DNA of 64,000 bases from assembly GCA_013407085.1 (NCBI GenBank), contig JACCGJ010000296.1, positions 1 to 64,000 of the forward strand, given 5' to 3'. Numbering within the stretch: position 1 is the first letter of the stretch; each line of letters begins with the position of its first letter. This DNA comes from Atriophallophorus winterbourni (Eukaryota > Platyhelminthes > Trematoda > Plagiorchiida > Microphallidae). Under the pieces are notes generated by a model. That model saw only the letters and a program-made list of their open reading frames with translations. It did no database searches and had not been told where the DNA came from. Position numbers and translations under genes: made by a program. Shown here piece by piece: positions 20,682 to 32,296 of this stretch.

Positions 20682-20923
20682 ACATTTGATGTTTGATGTT
20701 GATAAAAATGTTGGATGATAAGTATTTCAGCAGGTAATTTGAGTACGTGTCAAAAATGGTGGGTAAATTACATCACCGACTCCGATAGAGTCTGTCGACA
20801 TCCGTTTTTTGGAGCAGGAGTCCCGGCATCACTGTGCTCAGTACCAACAGGTCCGGCAACTTCCACATCAGAGTCGGTTTTCAGGTGTTTACTGATACTT
20901 TTGATCTCTTGTGGAACTTTTTA

Positions 20924-21760
20924 TCAATACTGGTTCCAATTGTTAAGCACAGTGTTCACCATAGTGGTGGTCAAATGTGACAGTTTAAGGGGTCGTGGAC
21001 CATTGCCTTCGTAATTTGATGACTTCGGGATTTGGAACCTATCGATAACCGCTACATTGGTGGTTTGGAAAGTATTACTGATAAATCTCCACTGTTGTAG
21101 GTCGTGGTTGGATTTACACTTTGTATCTAAACAGGTGGCATCTTCTGGGACATTTAAGAGAATAAGTGTGCGCTTATTGCTATCGTTTGTTATCTTATGG
21201 TTACTTTCCGGTGGGGATTTTGCCCGCTCCGACCAGGGCACATCAACAAATACACTAGATATATTCACCTTGCCGTCCCGTAGCAAGTATTTCGACAGAA
21301 GTACATCTTCTAAATCCTTCTCATTTTGCACTAATACCTTGAGCAACCGCCGCTTATCTTGGAGTAGCGATTTGGGAGGACGACTCAAGCGTATCAACGA
21401 AACCGAGTGGATCGCTTTGAGATTCATGCGAGTGCACAGTTTCAACCTTTCAGCCAAATCATTCTGGTGTCTATTCGGCAATAACGTCTCAGTCGATTCT
21501 GGCACGTTGGTGCAGATAAGACTAAGAGAAATTTCTTTCGAGGCAACTTTTGCTAATTGGGCATTCGATGTGAACGGTTTCGGCTTTAAGACGTTTTTAG
21601 CACTCTCCTGTGTGCTGTGCTGCAATAATTCAACGTTTTTCAGAGATTGGTTCGGTGGTGGTAAAGCTGAACGTATTTGTTTGTTCAGTTTACATGTTTT
21701 AGGCTTGATTATTGGCTCTACAACATTTTTCACTCGTGCAAGCTCCTCTTCCAGTTGCAA
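20924..21760 (-). pseudogene. CR1 ORF1 nucleic-acid-binding protein
   Basis: A 278-codon frame carries two similar segments: S-L-I-C-T-N-V-P-E-S near residue 80 and L-I-L-L-N-V-P-E-D near 203. Each begins an RNA-recognition-like fold, and each is followed by an S-V-x-R-x-x-R or D-R-F-Q-I-P segment. No zinc finger is present at the N-terminus in this frame. Such ORF1 proteins bind the retrotransposon RNA. The 278 residues are the longest intact ORF1 in the window. Confidence 0.65.
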
Positions 21761-22081
21761 GCTCCTCTTTCAGTTAGTTAATCTTAGTAAATCTATTGGT
21801 TTGATAAAAGATTTATAGCAAATGTTATGTGGTGTAAAGATGCTTCTATATGTTGTTGGCCTCCTTCGGTCGATGTCGACCATGGATGTACATCACAAAC
21901 GCGTGAATTTTCAAGTTTTGCAGCTTTTTGAGTGACTAAACACTCCGATTCGGGAGAAACAATCTCTCCCGCAGCGCTGGCAACGATAGTCTGTCGGTTG
22001 TATTGCGTCAGTTGCACGTCGACGGCGTGATCTGCGTTCAGCTGCCAAGAGCTGTATCTGTTCTCGTCTTGAAATCGTGCT

Positions 22082-22963
22082 TCAGAAGCAGAGCAAAAAA
22101 ATGCCGAACAGCGTGGGAGCAAGAACACACCCTTGTTTGACGCCTCGGCGAATTTCAAAGGCTTCTGAGCTAAAACCGTTAAAATGGACGGAGCTCTTCA
22201 TGCCTGAGTGGAACGAAATAACTAGTTTTAGCAGTCTTGGGGGGCAGCCTATCAAATCAAGCATTTTGAACAGACCCTCCCTGCTGACGTAGTCGAATGC
22301 CTTCGTTAAATCAATAGAAACAGCGTATAATGGCAAACACTGTTCCCGACACTTTTCTTGAAGTTGTCTCAGGGAGAAGATCATGCCAACGGTTGATCTT
22401 CCATTGCGGAGGCCACATTGAGATTCGGAGTAAATTCTATCAGCTAAAACTTGTAGCCGGATCTGTAAGACTTTAGCAAACAATTTGCCTACAACATTCA
22501 GAAGGGAGATTCCTCTGTAATTGTTGCAGTCGCCTCTATCACCCTTATTCTTAAATAGTGAAATGATCTTTGTTTCTCGCATCTCTTGTGGGACACACTC
22601 CTCTTGCCAGCACTGAAGAATCAAATGGTGAATCAGTTGTAATAATGCTGCTCTACCGCATTTGATGAGCTCAGGTGGAATTCCGTCGTCACCAGGGGCC
22701 TTCCCATTCGCTAAGCGGTCAATTGCTCTATTGAGCTTATCAAGAGTAGGGGGAGTATCTAGATATTCAATAGTCGGCAACCACTCGACATTTTCAAATA
22801 CATGTGGTAAAACTGTACTGTCCCTAGAGTAGAGAGAGGAGAAGTGCTCTACCCATCTTTCCATCTGCTGAGTTTTGTCCACAATCGGGTCACCAAATAC
22901 AGACTTAATGGGAGCCGTTTTAAGTTTGTTTGGACCAATGGCTCTCTTGATCACATCATACAT
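22082..22963 (-). pseudogene. Reverse transcriptase N-terminal two thirds, family A
   Basis: A 293-codon frame reads K-T-Q-Q-M-E-R-W-V-E-H-F, then G-D-D-G-I-P-P-E, N-Y-R-G-I-S-L-L-N, S-Q-C-G-L-R-N-G-R-S, S-I-D-L-T-K-A-F-D and G-V-K-Q-G-C-V-L-A-P-T-L-F. It aligns with 6281-7450. The frame ends at the deletion junction before the catalytic F-A-D-D, so it cannot be active. Confidence 0.88.
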
Positions 22964-23074
22964 GCTGTGAAAATTTCCAGTATCCGCAGCTTTTTGGATA
23001 CTAAGGCTAATTTCTTTCCAGTTGTCATTTGCACATCGCCTTGCAGTCTGTTGGACCTTATTTCTGGCTGCTCT

Positions 23075-23344
23075 TTAAAGTCGTAAGTTTTCATCTGTTG
23101 GCATACCTTTGAACCTCAAGATTGCTGACCGTTTCTCATCCAACACAGCAGTCATCTCAGAAGCTTTTGCTTCAAACCAGTCGCTCGTTCGAGCTTTTTT
23201 CGGACCGAAAGTGGAGAGTGCGACTCGGCATATGCAGCTTTTAATCGATTTCCAGTTTTCTAAAGCCGATTCAAGTGGGGTTGTCTTGCTGAACTCGGCT
23301 GTGAAAGCTTTTGCAAATCGCGCAGTTAGATTAGGTTCGCACAT
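23075..23344 (-). pseudogene. Family A linker between endonuclease and RT
   Basis: An 89-codon frame with a D-W-F-E-A-K-A-S-E segment followed by L-D-E-K-R. This D-W-F...K-R pattern is typical of the region between endonuclease and RT in RTE-like ORF2 proteins. It is separated by stops from both neighbours. Confidence 0.7.
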
Positions 23345-23618
23345 GCGGGTGACGTCAATCCTAGGCTTACCAGACAGTTTGGTGCGGTGAAATCTCGTGT
23401 CTGAAAGCTTTAGTTTGCACAGACCAGTGAATGATCAGTGTCACATTCTGCGTTTTGATATGATCTGGTGAGAAGTTCGCTTCCTATATTACGCGCCTAA
23501 CAAGAATAAGATCAAGTTGGTGCCAGTGCTTAGAGCGAGGATGTTTCCAAGAGAAGTTATGCAGTGGTTTTGTTTGAAAGAAAGTGTCACTAACACAGAG
23601 ACTGAACTGTGTGCATAA

Positions 23619-24188
23619 TTATAATAGGCGTAGTCCATTTTCATTGGTTTTAACTACACCGAATCTCCCAAAACAGTTTTGCCAAGATTCGTAATCCGCA
23701 CCAACTCTAGCATTGAAATCACCCAAGACCACTACACAGTTTCCTTGTGGCACGTTTTTCGGGACTGTTGCGAGGTTGTAATAAAAAGCGTCTTTTTCAG
23801 CAGTCGTCGCAGAGAGCGTCGGCGCACGAACGTTTACCAACGTAATGGCACCAGTAGTGCACCTCAGATTTAGAGTCCAAATCCGTTCGCTCCCGCTGCT
23901 GCTCGGTTCTGTTGCTTTTAGAAGGTCGTTTCGAACGACAAACCTAACTCCATTCAGTCGAGGCTCATCAGAACCCCTTCCTTTCCAAAAAAACGTGTAA
24001 TCTCTTTCTGTTAGCTTACCAGTGTCTGGTAATCGCGTCTCTTGTAGGGCTGCCACGTCGACATTTAGTCTCTTTAACTCATTGTTAATCACAGCAGATT
24101 TTCTTACGCCTCTGATATTAGAGACGTCGTCATGAAATCCAGGAAGCATGGACCGGACGTTCCAGGTTCCCAGTTTCAGAAATGACAT
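23619..24188 (-). pseudogene. Family A apurinic-like endonuclease
   Basis: A 189-codon frame starts at L-G-T-W-N-V-R-S-M (fold start, catalytic N), continues through A-A-L-Q-E-T-R-L-P (catalytic E), G-V-R-F-V-V-R-N, I-T-L-V-N-V-R-A-P-T and V-V-L-G-D-F-N-A-R-V-G (catalytic D and N). The final S-D-H block falls after the frame. The W-N-V-R-S, Q-E-T-R and G-D-F-N-A-R-V-G signatures are those of RTE-clade endonucleases. It nicks target DNA to prime reverse transcription in active elements. Confidence 0.88.
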
Positions 24189-24189
24189 T

Positions 24190-25010
24190 TGTTTTTTAGT
24201 AGTTGGTTTCGCTGGTGCGGAAATAACAGTCTGCTTGTCGGTTGATTCCTAATCCCCATGCACCTAATGAGGATAGCAGACCGTGGCGAGACGGCACCAT
24301 ATTGGCTGGGGGCTGCCCAGCTTGAGGCGGGCGGTAGCCGTCCAATGAGACCTGAAAGTCTCTCCCACCGTCGGAAGTAGCCCCAGGCGCTGAGCTCTAC
24401 GCCAATCAAGCCATAGCTTTTAACCGGTATCTGCTGCTTCCCGTGTTATTATCCGCAGAAGCGGAATGAAGTGTCCTCTCCATTGGTGCGTTGTGATGTA
24501 CGCCAGGGCAGTTCAAAGTGGAGAATTAGCTGTTGCCCATGCAGCAAGTGCTCCCGCTCCACGGCACCACCGGAACCAAAGGAACAGCTAGGCTGATACG
24601 TTTGGACAACGATGCCGTCGCAGAAGTTGGCAGGGCGAAGTTGTAAAGAACTTCGGACTGCCTAACGGGACTCCGGCTCCGGATTTTTCCTCGAGGTTGA
24701 CTGCTGAAGCCTTTGCCATGATTGAATGTAGCCACAAGGCAGTGGAGGTTTGAGATAAGGGTTTTCTTTCCCCCAGGTGGACCGCCTTCATGGACTTACG
24801 AGCTCTACCTGCCCGAAGCATGCTGGTTTTGAGGCGCCAGTCAGCCGCCTTCGCCCTTTCTCCTGTCAGTAGAAGCAGTTCCGCCAGGTCACACAGGACC
24901 ACGCGTGCAGGCCAGAAGCTGGACTTGGTTCATAGAGGCTATATGAGACGTGTGCCATTGGAGCATTTTTGGAATTGGGAGCTTATCCTCAAAACCGCCC
25001 CGGCTTTGAC
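24190..25010 (-). promoter_or_regulatory. Family A LINE 5' leader
   Basis: This GC-richer segment upstream of the endonuclease has no long frame. On the minus strand it holds TTCTGGCCTGCACG, AACTGCTTCTACTGACAGG, GACTGGCGCC and GAAAACCCTTATCTCAAACC words. These are shared with 61250-61640 (a separate leader copy, plus strand) and with the head of element C at 35334, 47612 and 53172. LINE leaders usually carry the internal promoter; that role is inferred here. Confidence 0.65.
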
Positions 25011-25098
25011 AACCTTGGAACCGATGCTTCTATAAACGCATGTTATAAAGAAGCTATTCTAGCGATAGTTGAAGAATGTTGATAATAAATGCAGCCTA

Positions 25099-26195
25099 TC
25101 AGATATCTAAATACGGGAATACAATCAATGTTGAGACTTCTAGTTTTGATAGACTAACTGATGTAAAGGTATAAGCTGTGAACCTGGAATGAACATATAT
25201 AAGAGTACCGCCACCACGTTTCGAAGTTCGATTATTTCTGAATATCTGGTAGCTAGGTACCATAAGCGTTGGATCAGGCTGGTCCAATCGTGTCGATGTT
25301 TCAGTTATAAGAATAATGTCTGCTGAGTTCAAATTTAGAAAGGACTTCGGCATTTGGATTTTAAGTGTAATTAATCTTGCGGTAATGAGTGAGATACTAA
25401 CACGAGAAAGAGCAAAGTTAAGAGAAGTGAAGGTAGATATAGGCATAAATTTCGGGCAATTAATACTTAATTCATTATTTTTGGCATGGTCATAAAACGG
25501 CGTGTGTGTTATGAATTGGGGTGTGTATCGATTCTAAAATAAGGGTTTGTAGTCATGTAATCAGAATAGTAAGGTGGTTGACCACAATGACCAGGTGGGT
25601 AAGCAGAGGATCTATGAAGACAGTTTCAGTCAATGTAGGACCGGTTATACTGCATAGGGCGGTATGGAAGTTGAGTATGGTTACTGACATCGTGTGTGCG
25701 CCTAGTATTTTTATTGACCAACGTTAACTGTTGGTCTAGTTATTTCCTGACTACTGTGTTTCTAAATGAGCTAGGGTTTGTAAGAATATCTCGCGTCTGT
25801 CTAAATGTAGGTAAACTAAATGAACGCTCAGAAGCCGGCGTTGTTTTGTGCACCATGTCGTTGTTTGCAGAAGGTTTTAAAGCTTGACTTCTTACAGCTG
25901 TACTAACTACGGATGAATCACACTGCATATTCTCAGTTGCATCAGAAGTTGAGTAGTTTAGAGGTATAATGGTAATTTTGCGCTTCTTACGACTGAAACG
26001 ATTGTGCATTTTGGTGAAGACAGGTTTCATAGTAACATTGGAAAAAACTGGATGTGGATTTCGAAATATTTTTATTCTATAATAAATATGACACGAAATA
26101 TTTGTCAATGAATTTATAAAAATTGGTGTTAGAGGTTTCATGCTGGTAATTGCGTAGTTTAAAGTAATTTAAAGGTTTTAATGGTCTAAAAAGCA
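25099..26195 (-). pseudogene. CR1-like LINE: ORF1 end and endonuclease start
   Basis: The minus frame 25740-26141 (133 codons, Lys/Arg-rich, no recognised domain) precedes a frame at 25099-25446. The latter carries S-A-D-I-I-L-I-T-E-T-S (catalytic glutamate block) and K-R-G-G-G-T-L-I-Y-V-H of a LINE endonuclease. The element breaks off at about 25090 next to the family A leader. ORF1 identity of the first frame is inferred from position only. Confidence 0.6.
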
Positions 26196-26203
26196 ACAAT
26201 CTT

Positions 26204-27010
26204 AACAACAACCATAGGATGATAAAAATTGAAATGTAAGTGTATGAACAAGATGAAGAATTTGATCAAGCAACATATATAAGTATTCGGGAAACGAAAA
26301 ATTCAATAAAATTGTCTTATTTCGTTTTAAATTCATGCAAGCTAGTAGAGTGAGCAACGGTTGAAGATAAACTGTTCCAAGTAAAACAGACACCGACAGA
26401 GTAAAAATACCTTCTACAGTTCAGGTGGGAATCGGGTACCGCCAGCACAAATTCATGGGTCCGATAATTTCTAGTATCCCTTCGCGTGAATAAATCCTGT
26501 GAGGGATGGTTTCGGGTATGGGATGTCTTGTCGCGTAAGATAAGGTCTCCTATGATTCGTCGATGTGGAAAGTCGAACACTTTTAGTTGAGCTATCCTTT
26601 CTTTATATGATTTGTTTCGGATGCTGAGAACTAGTTTTGTTGAGCGGTGATAGATTCGCCGCATAAGTTCCACATCCCTCTTGAGCCACGGAGACGATGA
26701 CTACACACCGTATTCCATGACTGTTCTCTAGTATGTATTCATGAATCTGGGAATATCTTAAGCGAAAATTTCTCAAATACCCGTTTAAGTAGATTTAGAA
26801 CACGTGTTGCTTTTTTAAAGGCAAATCTTTTTCTTCACTGCAATTTTCAAGGGCATGCGAACCAATGTGATATGTGAACTCTACTCGATTCCCCACGTTC
26901 ATGATCCTGCATTTGTTTAAGCTAAACGGCAGTTTGTTCTTTAACGACTAGCTGTGATGCGTATCAAGATCGTTTTGTAATAGCAGGCAGTCTTCTGGAC
27001 TACGAATGCT
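26204..27010 (-). mobile_element. CR1-like LINE 3' part, copy 1
   Basis: The minus strand holds the ORF2 C-terminus (frame 26317-26673: I-Y-H-R-S-T-K-L-V-L, D-F-P-H-R-R-I-I-G-D-L-I-L, W-N-S-L-S-S-T-V) and a short 3' UTR ending in TCATCCTATGGTTGTTG at 26204. Decayed upstream RT sequence extends to about 27010. The last 222 bases match copy 2 (28167-28388) with one visible difference. Confidence 0.8.
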
Positions 27011-27319
27011 GCGGCAACTCTTTATGAGACACGTGTACATCACGTAATATATGATTTATTACGAATGTTTACACTACGGTTGACCAAAATCAAAATCTCG
27101 ACATTTCCGCATTATACACCCACGATTCAAAAAGTTTGTAAACAATCATGAACGCTCTCGATGTTGAACGCACGTAGTAAGATAAATTTCTCTTTTAACC
27201 GACAGATCTTGAGATATCTTGAAACGACTGCACGCTTTGTGTATGCTTCATTCTAGATTAGACGAATAATATTTGATGAATTAAGCATTGGTTTACTTAT
27301 TTAAGCGCAGAAACTTTGA

Positions 27320-28160
27320 ATCTCTGTTATCACAACAGCGATTGTAGAATTCGAGATCTGAGCTTCTATTATGGGCGCACGCGATCAATATGCTGGGAAT
27401 CGTAGAATTTTAAGTTGGTCTCAGAAATTGCAACTCCTAAAGAGAATTTTCTGTAGGTTCACAAAACAGACAATTCTTTGCATTATAAATATGTTCTTAC
27501 GGCCTACTATGGAATGTGCAGTTAAAGCATGGTGGCCATGGCTTAAAAAAGATGTTGCGACTTTGCAAAGAATATATCATCGTTCTACGAATCTTGTCAC
27601 CGGACTCAGCCGGAAACCATACAACGAGCGAATCAAAACTCTCAATTTATTCGATTATCCTCGTCGTCATCTCCGGGGCGATTTGATTTTGGTTTACAAT
27701 AATTTGAATACCGCAAATCACCCTCTACAATGACTGTTTGATCTACGGGGCCTGCATAAGACAAGAGCTCACACATTTATTCTAACTGACACCCACTCGC
27801 GACTCAACTGTAGACGACATTTTTTGCCGTGCGAGTTTGATTTACTTTTAACAATCTACCAGATTATGTTGTAAACTCCCCAAATCAGCAGATTTCCAAG
27901 AAAAGTCTTGATACTTTTTAACACTAAACCCGTATATCGAAGAAAATTATACATCTTAACACCATACATCTACATTTGTCATCCCATTATTAGAAAACAA
28001 TTTCTGCCCTTTAGATTTTTAGCTGATTCTTGATTTGCTCAGGGAGCAACCGAATCCCATTTTTGCTTGTTATATTATTCGTTGCTGTCATATTATTCTG
28101 TGTTTTTTGTAAAGCTATATGCTTTTTAGACCATTAAAATCGAATTGAATTTAATTTAAT
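27320..28160 (+). mobile_element. CR1-like LINE 3' part, plus strand
   Basis: The frame 27371-27733 carries L-R-P-T-M-E-C-A-V, I-Y-H-R-S-T-N-L-V and F-D-Y-P-R-R-H-L-R-G-D-L-I-L, the same C-terminal blocks as its minus-strand neighbours but more diverged. Stops follow, then a 3' UTR and an AATTGAATTTAATTTAATT tail ending at 28160, directly against the 3' end of copy 2. It sits between two minus-strand copies of the related family. Confidence 0.75.
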
Positions 28161-29369
28161 TGAGACAACAACAACCATAGGATGATAAAAATTGAAATGT
28201 AAGTGTATGAACAAGATGAAGAATTTGATCAAGCAGCATATATAAGTATTCGGGAAACGAAAAATTCAATAAAATTGTCTTATTTCGTTTTAAATTCATG
28301 CAAGCTAGTAGAGTGAGCAACGGTTGAAGATAAACTGTTCCAAGTAAAACAGACACCGACAGAGTAAAAATACCTTCTACAGTTCAGGCGGGAATGGGGT
28401 ACGACCAGCACATATTCATGGGTCCGATAATTCATCGTATCCTTTCGCGTGAATAAATCCTGTAAGGGATGGTTCCGGGTCTGGATTGTTTTGTGAAGTA
28501 AGATAAAATCTCCTCTGATTCGTCGATAGGGAAAATCGAACAGCTTCAGTTGAGCTATCCTTTCTTTATATGGTTTGTTTCGGATAATGAGAACTAGTTT
28601 TGTTGAGCGGTGATAGATTAGCTGCATAATGTCAACATCCTTCATGAGCTACGGAAACCATTACTAAAAACCGTATTCTATGTCCAGTCTCAAGTATGTT
28701 ATCATGATCCTTGGAATTATCTCGAGCGAAAATTTTCTAAATACCTTTTTGAGTAGATTTGTGACAAATGTTTCTCTTTTAAAGGCACTGTTAGTTTGAA
28801 GTAGGGGTTTTTAAACTAGAGCATATACAGACATCCAAATCTTTTTATTCACTGCAATTTTCAAGGATACGCGAACTTATATGATACATGAACTCTACCC
28901 GATTCCCCACATTCATGAGCCTGCATTTGTTGAAGTTAAACGGCAGTTTGTTCTTTAACGACCTGCTGTGAAATGTATCAAAATCATTCTGTAATAACAG
29001 ACAGTCTTCTGGGCTACGGATGTAATCCATATCTTGATATAGTCCGCGAATAACGAATTGTTACAGCGAACAAGTTTCCGTATTTCATTGACGTAAAACA
29101 GAAAGAAATCGGACCAACAACTGTACTATGGGGAAATCCGCAAGTTGCTGCAATTGGTTTTTATATTGCACTGTCAACTCGTGCCCGATTACTGCGGTTA
29201 GTTAGTTTGTCATTTATCCAATTCAACAACTTTCCAGTGACACCAAGCCTTTCCAACTTCTGCAGTAGTATGGTATGGTCAACTCGATCAAATGCTTTTG
29301 AGATATATAAGTAGCAGGCGTGTATTGCTTGCCCCGTATCTTATGATTTTGTCCAATTATCCAGCGTTA

Positions 29370-29921
29370 TCAGTAAATTAGGTAAACAGGATTAATTACG
29401 TCTAAATCCATGCTGTTTACTCCAAAAAACTGATCATTTTCGAAATGTTTCATTAGAACTTCAACGATGAGGCGCACGAGTAATTTTGAAATCACAGGTA
29501 ACAGAGTAACGGATCGGTAATTAGAAACACCGGAACGATTTCTACCTTTATAAATAGGAGAAATTATTCCGCGTTTCCAATCTGTAAGTATTACTACATT
29601 TGCCAGTATTTGTTTGAACACGTATTTGAATGGTTTGTATAACAAATTCACACATTGCTTCAATATTAGCGGGTTAATTTCATCGGCCCCGAGAAACCTT
29701 GCGGTTTTAAGATTGAATAAACCATTAAGGACGCGTTTAGAAGTGACATTGATTTCACTCATGGCTACTTCATTATTTGTTAAAGTTGGATGAAACCATG
29801 TATCAGTTACGGCAATCACGTCTAGCGAGTTTGTGGTAGTTAGTTCAGTCAATTCGTGTAGTTTGTTTGTCAAGCATTGGGCATTCTTATACAAAAATTT
29901 GACAGTCAATGTTGACAGCAA
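29370..29921 (-). pseudogene. Internally deleted ORF2: endonuclease start joined to RT
   Basis: A 183-codon frame. Residues 1-50 are the start of a CR1 endonuclease (Y-K-N-A-Q-C-L-T-N-K-L, V-I-A-V-T-D-T-W-F). From about residue 62 it reads RT N-terminal sequence (L-G-A-D-E-I-N-P-L-I-L, I-S-P-I-Y-K-G, N-Y-R-S-V-T-L-L-P-V-I-S-K). Roughly 200 residues of endonuclease and linker are missing, yet the frame stays open. The D-T-W replaces the usual E-T-W. Confidence 0.78.
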
Positions 29922-29928
29922 AGACGGT

Positions 29929-30198
29929 TCATGAGATAAAATTATTGGGACGTCTCGTCTTAAGTCGGCGGGTAGTTAATTTTCTTCGCCGACTCCAGGT
30001 GAGTCGGCCGAATTCCGTTTTTTCACCAGTTTTGGATTTTTCACTCTGTTCAGTATTTAGACTTTCGGTGTCATCCTTATTATCAGTGGTTTTGAGGCAT
30101 CTAGGAATAATTTTAATCTCTCGGTGCAATTTGTATTGAAATTGCTTCCAATTTTTAAGAACGCTGCTGAATACCGCTGGTAGTATTATTCTCAACAA
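29929..30198 (-). pseudogene. CR1-like ORF1 C-terminal end
   Basis: The frame holds L-K-N-W-K-Q-F-Q-Y-K-L-H-R-E-I-K-I-I-P, matching the end of the ORF1 at 20924-21760 (L-N-N-W-N-Q-Y, then P-Q-E-I-K-S-I-S-K in its read-through). This links the two elements to one family. Confidence 0.6.
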
Positions 30199-30374
30199 TA
30201 CAACACTCGCGTCCTCTAAAGAAACCTAAAAACTAGGATTTAGACATTCTTCATCTCTTAATTTCAACGAACATGTAAGATTTATCATAGCAAGAGCTAA
30301 ACAGAATTTTGGTTTGATCAATCAAACATTTCTCTTACGTGAAACTAGACTAAATTATATATAATAAAAGTATT

Positions 30375-31175
30375 ACCCAAGATCCAATCCTGGGGCCACT
30401 ACTCTTCCTTATTTTTGTAAACGAGCTGGCAGCCTGCTTGAGTTCACGCAGATACCTTTGTCTGGCGATAATCAGATCCTAGTATCCGACAGATGTGATA
30501 CGCTCATATCGCATTTAGACTAAGTTATCGAATAAACAGAAACATGGGACTTGGCACTAAACTCGAAGAATAGCTGCATCCTAAAAACTGACTCGACAAT
30601 GACGCAGCTAGAAGTCGGCGACATTAATATGAGAACAGCTGCGGCTCAGAAAATGAAACATATTATCAGTACCATTACAGGTGATTTCAAGTGATCTACT
30701 CAATGTGCCGTAGCAGTAAACAATGCTTGCATGGAACTGTTCAGATTGCGCTCAGAATTGTCAGAACGAAAACCTTTTAGATTCATTCACCATATACAAG
30801 GCAGTCATGCGACATAGAATAACGTGTTCAAACATGGGCAGCATTCTTGAAAAAAGATATAGAGTGTCTCAAAAAGATCCTGCGCCTTGCAACAAGATTG
30901 GTTAAGGGTAAACAAATTTAACCAATTGAACAAGACTTGATGACCTGGATCTGTTCGTACTTAAGAGGCGGCAGATGCGATGTTACCTATTATAAGCGTT
31001 TAACATTCTAGTTATCCCGGTAAAAGAATTACTGAAATTACCCATAAAACAAATACAAGGGGTAATTCTATAGAACCTTTTAAAGCTAGAACCGGGATGC
31101 CGATATGCCTTCACGTTTTTAGCAACCGTGTGGTAAACCACTGGAATATGTTCAAGTTAGTATTATAAATTTCCT
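30375..31175 (+). pseudogene. CR1-like RT and C-terminus, heavily decayed
   Basis: Shifting phases read P-L-L-F-L-I-F-V-N-E-L and C-L-A-D-N-Q-I (remnant of the A-D-D box) near 30400-30470, then L-A-L-N-S-K-N and C-I-L-K near 30555. W-A-A-F-L-K-K-D-I-E and A-T-R-L-V-K-G lie near 30835-30905, and V-N-H-W-N-M-F near 31140. Order and spacing match CR1 ORF2; many stops are present. Confidence 0.6.
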
Positions 31176-31281
31176 AATGTGTTAGACTTTAATATGAAAT
31201 TACACGCTAACTGGCATTCCTAATTTCCAAATATTGTGTAATACAAAAAAACTATTAAAAACAAATAAACATATATTTGTA

Positions 31282-31515
31282 GTGTTCACGCATTTTTTGT
31301 AATGTTTCCTGAATCGATGACCTCCATCTGAGAAGGTTAAGAGTACAACCTACCTTACATTCGGGATTTTCGGAAACAAAAGCATGTGAGCCATATGACC
31401 TAAAATACACAATATCGAAGGACCGATTGCCAAACCGCATATGTTGAATGAAATCTGGGCGGGTGATATGCTATTAGCCACCTTTAACCCTGTGGAACTT
31501 TAACTTGAACAGCAA
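31282..31515 (+). repeat. Dispersed repeat R5, copy 1
   Basis: About 230 bases from GTTCACGCAT through TGTTTCCTGA and TTAGCCACCT to AACTTTAACTTGAAC match 32297-32530. A third partial copy of its early part (GCTGACTTCTAACCGTACTG) is at 31709-31745. No coding content or terminal structure identifies the family. Confidence 0.6.
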
Positions 31516-31771
31516 CCGGCTTCCAGAAGAACTTATATCCTGCTGCTCTGTCGCGAGTTATAAGAACGGTTTGGACCGCAACTGTGGTAAGCTTTTTACT
31601 GAATTCTTCCCCCAATTTCTATGCAAGATTAGGTAGTTCACCATTTTTAGCGTTGTCAGGTAAGTAAATAAATGCGAGAGTTCTATTTTTTTTAAATACA
31701 CAACTCTTCTTTAGCTGACTTCTAACCGTACTGGTGAAGAGAAATTTATTTTTAATTCTTCAGCTCCATTC

Positions 31772-32085
31772 ATAACGAGCTGCTTCCTAAATACAACCCG
31801 GATAATCCCTTGGCGTCGCAATCGTCGAGGATATCCAAATCACAATAAGATAAATACGCTTTGGCAGTGGTGGTTGCTTCTCTGCAGCTTTCCACCGAAA
31901 GAAATTCTGGACTCTCAATTGGCTATAACGCTGTTCTTTCTAAATACAATCCGGATAATCTCTTGGCGTTGTGATCGTCGAAGATTTCAAATAGACAAAA
32001 AGAAAAAAACGTTTTGGCAGTGGTGGGTGCTTCTCTGCAGCTTTCCACCGAAAGAAATTCTGGACGCTCGATTAGCTCGTTAGCC
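31772..32085 (+). repeat. Tandem duplication, period about 153 bp
   Basis: Two copies in direct succession share GGATAATC.CTTGGCGT, TTGGCAGTGGTGG and GCAGCTTTCCACCGAAAGAA. TTGGCAGTGG starts at 31861 and again at 32014. Confidence 0.85.
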
Positions 32086-32296
32086 ACATACTGTCCTGTT
32101 CAAACCGAACTGAACTGAGCTGGTCTATCATATTTCCGCACATTGTCTAATATAAACTATAAAAAAACAAAAAAAACAGTTTCATTTTTATCATATCTAT
32201 CAAGGCCTGGGCACCCTGACAACAAATTAGCCCACATGTAGTTTATGACTCGGTTTTACTTTGCCTCGACTAGGCTAGTGATTTCATACACTATAC

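Larger units (their letters stand above)
19863..21852 (-). mobile_element. CR1-like LINE remnant, minus strand
   Basis: ORF1 (20924-21760), endonuclease N-part (20391-20681) and C-part (19863-20276) lie in the correct order on the minus strand. No RT follows; the next sequence on that strand is the converging plus-strand element. Its 5' side abuts the 3' tail of the family A LINE at 21853. Confidence 0.75.
21853..25010 (-). mobile_element. LINE family A, near-complete copy with internal deletion
   Basis: The most complete family A element spans the leader (about 24190-25010), endonuclease (23619-24188), linker (22964-23618), RT (22082-22963) and 3' tail (21853-22070). Compared with 5590-7628, the RT jumps at about 22057-22062 from the C-R-T-R-T position (TTCTCGTC word) straight to the tail (GAGCTGTATCTG), removing roughly 900 bases that hold the F-A-D-D box and C-terminus. 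Stops are present in linker and RT, so the copy is dead. Confidence 0.82.
28167..30198 (-). mobile_element. CR1-like LINE copy 2 with internal deletion
   Basis: Minus strand from 5' to 3': ORF1 C-terminus (29929-30198), endonuclease start joined directly to RT (29370-29921), decayed RT (about 28700-29370), ORF2 C-terminus (28280-28645) and a 3' end at 28167 with TCATCCTATGGTTGTTGT. It is the longest member of this family in the window but lacks most of the endonuclease. Confidence 0.8.

Noticed and set aside
21057..21818. Plus-strand 253-codon frame as a gene
   Set aside because: It mirrors the CR1 ORF1 on the minus strand, which matches related copies; the plus-strand protein shows only Ser/Phe/Leu-rich noise.
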